Assembly: GCA_963971425.1 (NCBI GenBank)
Contig: OZ020526.1
Location: 6,041,976-6,105,975, forward strand
From: Bryoerythrophyllum caledonicum
Lineage: Eukaryota > Streptophyta > Bryopsida > Pottiales > Pottiaceae
Direction of reading: 5' to 3'
Length of the DNA stretch: 64,000 nucleotides
Shown here: positions 57,601-64,000 of the stretch, piece after piece
How the letters are laid out: each line of letters begins with the position of its first letter
How positions within the stretch are numbered: position 1 is the first letter of the stretch
Made by a program: the position numbers and the translations under genes
The notes under the pieces: generated by a model
The model's input: only the letters and a program-made list of their open reading frames with translations
Told to the model about the DNA's origin: nothing
Databases searched by the model: none

Positions 57601-59515
57601 CTAGGCTTTCCAGCTCTTCTTTTCTCCTCCAGTGGCTTTGGTCTCTTTCTCCTTGCTTCCTGCTTTGGATCCCTTTCTCCCAGTGGACTTCAACTCTAGA
57701 TGAAGCTTCCAGTAGATGGCCTCCGCATGCCCTTTGGGACCACAACCAGAGCAGAAACCTCCAGCCTGAGGTGTGGAAGCCTTACCTTCCTTGCAATCTT
57801 TCCTCTGATGTCTGGCTTCCCACATTTGAAGCACAAGACACTAGTGTCTACGTTGTACGATGGAACAACGACCTTGGCGACCTTAAGCTTCTCCTGGACC
57901 TTTTCTTAACGTTTGAGACATCCCATGGTTGCCTTCTCTTCTAGTAAATTTATCTCAATCCGCTCCTAGGTTTTAGAAACAAACCGTAGTGTAATTGGTA
58001 CTCCCAATCGCAATGCCTCATTGCGAACAAAGGTCTTCAATTCCTTGTCCAGGATAGTGTATTAGTGTTGCACTACCTGTTGTTCTGTAACTCCGTGAGT
58101 GGCTGAGATTAGTCTCCTTAATTTTGCATGTGCCTCTCTCAGAGACTAGTCATCTCCACGTGTGAAGGAAGGAAGGGCCTTCATTTTATCCGCCCTTTGC
58201 CCTTGATAGTTTCTATTGAGTTGCACAAAGAACCCAACAGTGGGATTGAATAAAGGTCGGTGATTCATCAGTTCCTCCGATTGCATCCTATCATCCATCG
58301 TGCTCGTGCCTTCCTCCATCTTCCCCTTAGACAAGAGCCGTGATGTCACCCTCGGTGCTCCACCGGATACGTTCACATAGTTCGGTGCGTAGAAATCTCT
58401 CCAGGCTATAATTTTGGTGAAATGAGCTTCCTTGAACTCTTCGTAGACCGCTAGTGGAGCTCCTTTTAGGCACCTAAACAATGTCCTCCACACCATGTAC
58501 GGATTGAAGTTGGGATTATGGGACTTCTGGAGTTCACACCACATGGTAAACTCCCTCTTGAAGTCATCGACTTCGATGGTGCTCGTGGCACCCAAAAATC
58601 TCCGTACCCCTCGTTCTCCACCTACATATGGTGAAGCCATCTCCTTCCAATCAAAATATGACTGGGAAGGCTTTGTAGGTAAAATTGGGACCTAAACACT
58701 CACCTTCGGGTTTTGAAGAAATTTCTCTTCTTCTACTAGTGGCAAAACACTGTCCTCTGCATCTTCTGGTTGACCACGAATTTCTGTCAATACCCTCTCA
58801 CTAGCATCTACTGAGGGGGAGTGTTCCTCCGTGTAAAATCGGACCTTTCCAGTTATCCAAATTGCTAGTTGGATGATTTATTCGAACAATCGCCAAGCTT
58901 TAGGACTCTTTTCATCTCTGGAGCATAGATCGTAGGTGTCACTTCCGAGTCCAACAACTCTAAGGTAAGAATATTCCAGACACTAGTGGCACACTCTTGC
59001 CACGTGTTAACCTCCCACAACCACATAGTGTGGAATAAGAACCCTTCGCTCTCGAACTTAGTGAAGATAAGAGAGGAGGTGGGTAGTTGGATGCCTGAAG
59101 AGAAATCCTCTACTCCTATACCATACCTTGATTCAGAATTCCGAAGGATCACAGCCTTACCTCCAATCACCAAATCCTCGATCCTAACATGCCCATCGGC
59201 GCGGCACAAAGGTGCTGGAATTTCCTCCTTCCGAAGTGAGCGGATCTTCCGCACTCCACCAAGTGAAATCCAATATTTCACCGATTCCGCGTTCAACACT
59301 TTTGTACCTGGTTTACGCAAGTTCTGGGGCTCCGTGCAAGATCTGGCTATGGGAAAGAGCTCAAAGTCCCTGTGATTATCACTTGCTGTGGAGGGAGAGC
59401 CTTTCACTTGTAGGCTCTGCAAGCAAGTGACCAAGGTGTCCAGCACCTTTCCATCAATTTCCACCTTTGATCCACTAGCATTCTCAGGTTTCTTAGCCTT
59501 ACCTTTTTTCTCCAT
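57601..59515 (-). pseudogene. Gag-like ORF with two zinc knuckles (disrupted)
   Basis: The frame opens MEKKGKAKKPENASGSKVEI at 59515 and runs 216 codons to a TAA at 58865. A frame-shifted continuation reads MASPYVGGERGVRRFLGATS (58640) and then a retroviral-type Gag core: VDDFKREFTMWCELQKSHNP, MVWRTLFRCLKGAPLAVYEE, to 58146. Two CCHC-like knuckles follow: CFKCGK, with a frameshift before HQRKDCKEG (about 57840-57800), and CSGCGPKGHAEAIYW, whose last Cys reads Trp (about 57762-57715). A basic Lys/Gly-rich tail comes next. This would coat the element RNA. Confidence 0.65.
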
Positions 59516-59929
59516 GGTCCATAATTTAAGCTCTAAGTATTATTCCAACACCTTTAAACCATATTAATAATGTCCCCGCAAGCTTCAAGCTTCCACCTTA
59601 ACCTCCCCTCTGAAATATTACACCCTCCTCACATCTCTACTATATTCTTGAAATATTCATGATCACCTCATAAGATACCTCAATTGAATCCTCACTACGT
59701 ACCACATGCGGACTGCCATATATGTAGCTGAAAAGTTCTTACACATGTATAATCTAGTAGTGGATGTTGATCAAATAGTAGTTAACTGGATAGAGGGTCT
59801 AGAATTTAAAGGAGGTAGTACTATCGATCCGTTTTAATCTCCCTAAGTCAGCTCTAATTTTTTTATCACTTAAAGTGTGGGATACGGCTGTGATATGGTA
59901 CGATACGGATAAAATATGGACGTGGCTGT

Positions 59930-60275
59930 GTATTGCCGGGTATAGGACCCCGAGGGATGTTCCAACTGCCAGATATCAGTCACGCTGCCGGATATTATAT
60001 CCACTGCCGAATATCAGTCTTACTACCGGGTATCAGACCCATTGCCGAGTGCCAAACTCACTGTCGGGTATCAGACCCATTGTCGCGTATCAGACCCACT
60101 GCCGGATATAAAGAACGTTGTCGGGTATTAGGAACGTAGCCGGATTTCGGGAACGTAGTCGGGTATGAACAGTCGGGTACCAATATCAGCAGGTCAGGGT
60201 ATGAGTATTAGATGGCCGGGTATAAGTCATCAACTGAGTCTGAGTATCAACAGGACGGGTATGAGTTAATAGCCG
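59930..60275. repeat. Degenerate 20-24-bp minisatellite
   Basis: About fourteen units based on CTGCCGGGTATCAGACCCA with drift to GTCGGGTATTAGGAACGTAG. It lies in the leader of the gag-methyltransferase element. Each unit has a short self-complementary GGGTAT/ATACCC-like core. Confidence 0.85.
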
Positions 60276-60294
60276 GGTATACATATGAGCATTC

Positions 60295-60430
60295 ATGTCA
60301 ACGCCTGTCTGTGTACACCGCATCTCCCGTGTTTGTCTGCATACCGCCTCTACCACGTCTATTTGTGCACGTTGAACCTCCCACGTCTGCACACCGCACC
60401 TCTTGTGTCTATACACATCCCAACTCACAG
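60295..60430. repeat. Degenerate 30-bp repeats
   Basis: Four to five units with a GTCTG-A-ACCGC-TCTC-CGT pattern (60304, 60335, 60357, 60385) directly follow the minisatellite. Confidence 0.6.
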
Positions 60431-60504
60431 AACCACAGACAAAATCACTCCTTCACCCGTCCTTTCCTCTCACACCCTAGTTGCAGATTCTCACTTCAAC
60501 GGCA

Positions 60505-60815
60505 CCATGTCTCTCCAAGCAGCATGCTCCCAGCTCTTGCAATACCAACACAAGCACACAAGGTTGCTAAAAGACCTGCAACGCGGACATGATTGTAGGA
60601 AGTCACTGATTATGTTGCTGTCGAGTTCCGCAAAGGGGATCTTGGTGAGCTACTTGATCTACTCGGAGGGGTTGATTCCCTACCGAAACCCCTCCCTTTA
60701 CCACCTAGTATCCACCCCGCGCTCCGCCTTTGACTTTGCACACGTCGTTGCTGCTGGAGCGGCGGCGAATAAATCAACTCCGGTGCGCTCACCTGGTCCG
60801 ACTTCGTCCCGATAG
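60505..60815 (+). CDS. Uncertain ORF in the element leader
   Basis: From an ATG near 60507 a frame reads MSLQAACSQLLQYQHKHTRL and LLSSSAKGILVSYLIYSEGL and ends at TAG near 60815. It is antisense to the retroelement. Composition is protein-like, but the opposite strand is also open. It could be a captured host fragment or chance. Confidence 0.2.
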
Positions 60816-61294
60816 TCATCTTCGAGGTCTTCTCACGCTCTGGCTAGCTCTGCATCCACGGGCTCCAACGCACTCTATCTTGTGACACCCTATCGACCCT
60901 CTCTACGCCACGATGAAAGGGTTTGGGTCGCCTTCGAACTTCCAGCCGACCACCATCACGACACGAGTTGCACCTCTAGCAAGCTCCTACAAACTTCCAA
61001 CGTCAACAGTCCGCACAAAGCGGATCTTGCTTCATCCACCAACCACGGATAAATATCCAAGGTCAACGCGGTTTCATCTATGTTGGTTGGCATACGGTCA
61101 TCCTCTACCACTCCTTTCCAACCTTATCCCCAACTTTCATTCATTCTCTTCTAAGTATGCTTGAGCTTTTGCATCAACAATTTCAACACTAAAACATTGC
61201 TCAAAAACACCTCAAAGTCAAGAAAAACTAAGTTTTAAGTTTCAAAAATCCATCAAGAATACACTCATATCTAAATGGGATCTTTCTAAATAAG

Positions 61295-61427
61295 AAACAA
61301 GTGAAACGCACTTGTAAACATACAACCAAGTCAAGTCAATGTCATTCTTAAAGAATGATCGCATAATAACAATGAAGCTAACAAAGTGCACGCACACACT
61401 ATCTCACTCCATCACGTAAGAGACTCA
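61295..61427 (-). repeat. LTR-like direct repeat, 5' copy (truncated)
   Basis: On the minus strand starts TGAGTCTCTTACGTGATGGA and stops matching the 3' copy after CGTTTCACTTGTTT, so the rest of the 5' LTR appears lost. Confidence 0.6.
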
Positions 61428-62079
61428 ACTTGAGAAAGATGAGTCTCCTCCAACTACACGTGGAGGTCATTTGGACTCCAAGTCCCAAATGAGGTGTCAA
61501 AAGATACCACCAATGCCCTAAAAGTCAAAAGACTCTAGTACTAACTCTAATTAACAACTAGAGCTAGAATCTAGGTCTTCCTTTGGCCACTTAACCTCCT
61601 AGTTGGTTTTTAACGCATAAATCAACCTCCACAAATCTTCCAACGCGCCAAACCTGACAATCCCGTAATAGAATCAGTTAGGTTGCAAAGTTTCAATAAA
61701 ACAATAAGATCAAGACAAAGGTGAACTTGAAACATCAGTAGATACGTAAAAATGAGATGAAAAAGCTATGTCATTACAAGCCCTACATGCTTTGAGAGAA
61801 GCACCAGAGATTGCATCTAAAGTAAAAGCCACGGACTGAGATGGAACGTATCAAAACGTATGTAATGAGGCCAATGATCGAATTAGATCATAAGAAACTC
61901 CAAAAATTGAAATACATATATTACATTACACGCAAATGTCAATTCCTACACCTCCAAATGATCGTATTTGGTATTTCCAATTTACTTGTTGTTGTTCTTG
62001 TCTTTATCATGACAACTAGCACATAAATCATCTACAAAAGTTGGTTGAAGACGCAAACAAAGAAGCAGTTCCATTATCA

Positions 62080-62890
62080 ACCAGAAATAAATATATATAT
62101 ATCCTTGGAAAAAAAATTACATCATATGTTGTAAGTATCAAAAATACTCAAGTATTTAAAAAATTTAGCAACAAAATTTTGTATCTTGAATTAATATCTT
62201 GTAGCATGATTTTTTTACAAATCTTTGTAAACTTTCAAATATTCAATCGATACAAGCCGATTTAAAACTACACATGAATATCTAATTTTCAATCACAATA
62301 CTAAAATCACATTATAATATAATAATAATAAATAATATTGATCTTTATATTAATAAATCAATGTAAAAACAACAATATGATAAGCAAATGTCGTTTCCAA
62401 CTACAAATAATATTTTATAAATGAGTCTAATATCTTAAAATCAGATTCAAGCATATTTTATTATTCTAGTTGCATTTGCACCACAAGTTCCATTCTTGTG
62501 GTACAATAAGACCACTTTATATATAATAAATATTTTTTTTTTATCCACACAAATTTGATAAATTTAAAAACCATTAGATTTTAATCTCGTAGGTCCAATC
62601 CGAGAGTTATTTGATAAGATCCACCTTGAATCCTTGGCCAAAAAATGATATTGTTTGCATTAAAATACAATCAATTATTTAATAACTTTAATAAATTCAA
62701 TCCATTTCAAATAAATAATTTATTTTAATATATTATAATTTCAATGAATTAAATAATTTACACTATGATAAAATTACATTTGATATTCTATGACATTTTT
62801 TATGTATTACGGATGACAAAAATTATTTAAACTATGTAGAGGTGAAGAATTTTGTGAAGGTATATTAATAATGGATAAGGTTTAAAACAA
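62080..62890 (-). repeat. AT-rich inverted repeat, right arm
   Basis: Reverse complement of 52530-53220, with matching order of the phrases TTGTAGCATGATTTTTTTAC (62198), CACAAGTTCCATTCTTGTGG (62482) and TTTATTAAAG-like complements near 62690. Together the arms enclose the whole gag-methyltransferase element. Confidence 0.7.
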
Positions 62891-64000
62891 CAATGTGACA
62901 TAATTTGAAATATTTTAAAGAATATAATATATAAATATTTTATTTTTATTTGAATTTCATATTATTTTATAGAATATTTATATTCTTAATCAATCATATA
63001 TTTATTATATGTGATTAAACTTATATGAATACTTTTTCAAACTTTGATAGACATCTTTTATCATATTTTTAAATTCATATAATTACAAAATGATATCATC
63101 TCCATTTAATATTACATATATTCTTTCTATATTATATATATATATGTATATTAAAAAAATGATTTACTATGTATGTGTGTAGGACATCCACCAATTCTGA
63201 CTTTGATAGGTTTCATCTGCCGATTTCAAGATGGATGAAATTTGATGCCCGATCAAATTTCAAATCCTAATCATGATACCTCTATGCGCAAGAGAGCACG
63301 TTGATGATTTGTGTCATTCACATCCTTGCACATTGAAGTGAGTAACAAACGTGTTTGACTTGATCGTAATTACAATAAACAGCTCCAGAATCATTTGTAA
63401 ACATAGGCAGTATCCATGGCACCTCAAGCTTCTCTTCACGAGAACAATGGTGGAGGCGAGCATGATAAAAAGCATTGCGAGAGCAATGGAGGCTACAGAA
63501 GTGAACTTCAACAAGTCAATCTTGCAGAGGGAGGAGAGCAGTGCGAAAATTGCCATCATGATGATAAGTATGTATTTGGCGGGGATCTTGTTGGGGTTGG
63601 GAGCAACCCTTTTTTTATTTTGAGTAGATAGCTACAATGGCTATGCCCAGACTAGCATTAGGGCAGTTTTAGCTCCATGGAACTATGGGTGAAAGAAATC
63701 AGTTGGCTGCCAAGGCCCACAAAATGAAGTAATTTGGCACCATATAAAAAAATTAAGTAGAATGGATTGGCGATTCCTTTTTTTTCCCAAATGGTGTTTT
63801 TGGCTAACCAACTTTACTCTGAAAGTGCAATATCATATGGCAATAATGGCGATTTCAAAATTTTGTAGAGTGTAATTTGGCCACTGTCCACAAAATCATA
63901 TAAGAATTTAGGCTCCAAAACAAGAAATTTCCAAGGAAATTCAAGCTACATTAGACAAGATGAAGTTGCCTCTCATTTTAAATCCACAATATTCTAAATC
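62891..64000. other. AT-rich right flank, no confident gene
   Basis: A hydrophobic frame on the minus strand (63559-63314, FTSVASIALAMLFIMLASTI) and an overlapping plus-strand frame (from 63450, ending LAGILLGLGATLFLF at 63623) occupy the only GC-balanced patch. Either could be a small membrane-protein exon; I cannot choose. The rest is featureless. Confidence 0.3.

Larger units (their letters stand above)
54529..61427 (-). mobile_element. LTR retroelement carrying Gag and a cytosine-5 DNA methyltransferase
   Basis: Direct repeats at 54529-54673 and 61295-61427 (AAACAAGTGAAACGCA through ACTCCA-CACGT-AGAGACTCA) bound a minus-strand block. In order it holds a long leader with minisatellite, a Gag ORF with zinc knuckles, a middle ORF, and a methyltransferase domain. 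A purine-rich stretch (GTGGAGGTAGAGGAACA, complement of 54674-54690) adjoins the inner end of the 3' copy. I found no reverse transcriptase, integrase or protease, so it would depend on another element. All frames are broken. The retroelement call rests on Gag, the knuckles and the direct repeats; target duplications were not seen. Confidence 0.65.

Noticed and set aside
57408..57944. 178-codon plus-strand ORF
   Set aside because: Antisense over the zinc-knuckle part of the Gag-like frame.

Overview
This is plant nuclear DNA. It has GU-AG introns, plant-only protein families (RPC4, NHL/LEA-2, B3), CCCTAAA tracts, Ty1/copia elements and AT-rich spacers around GC-rich exons. A decayed cytosine-5 methyltransferase with DNMT3-like motif order (class lost from angiosperms) and a DD34E Tc1 element fit a seed-free lineage (moss, lycophyte or fern) better than a flowering plant. 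The species cannot be fixed from the sequence. The window is gene-poor and repeat-rich.

Layout. 0-3.3 kb: short repeats, a 41-bp minisatellite and a foldback element. 4.0-6.7 kb (-): a six-exon conserved plant gene of unknown function, which I could splice fully in frame (218 aa). 8.0-9.0 kb (+): RPC4, an RNA polymerase III subunit, divergent from it. 10.0-11.0 kb: one arm of a 1.04-kb inverted duplication whose other arm is at 41.5-42.6 kb; both keep the same TATA box and an unchanged 55-codon ORF. 12.2-17.4 kb: a nearly full-length but disabled Copia element nested in an older repeat. 18.5-19.1 kb: the three last exons of an unidentified gene, with a second inverted copy at 45.0-45.8 kb. 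19.4-20.1 kb (-): an NHL/LEA-2 membrane protein. 20.8-23.3 kb: an internally deleted Copia with intact LTRs and target duplication. 23.9-25.2 kb: a Tc1-type DNA transposon. 25.3-27.4 kb: inverted copies of repeat family A. 27.7-33.0 kb (-): a third, decayed Copia. 33.3-33.6 kb: a tRNA-derived SINE.

35.1-41.3 kb is a long array of diverged tandem units behind a good TATA box, with no open frame; it is the largest unexplained structure here. 43.2-44.3 kb holds exons of a B3-domain gene. 48.4-50.1 kb (-) is a three-exon gene for a predicted plastid multi-pass membrane protein of unknown function.

54.5-61.4 kb (-) looks like a decayed LTR retroelement that carries Gag, zinc knuckles and, in place of a recognisable reverse transcriptase or integrase, a cytosine-5 DNA methyltransferase domain (motifs I to X in order; the catalytic Cys is now Ser and stops are present). 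It sits between AT-rich inverted arms at 52.5-53.2 and 62.1-62.9 kb. This is the most interesting object in the window.

The host genes do not form a pathway. They are isolated loci separated by nested mobile DNA.
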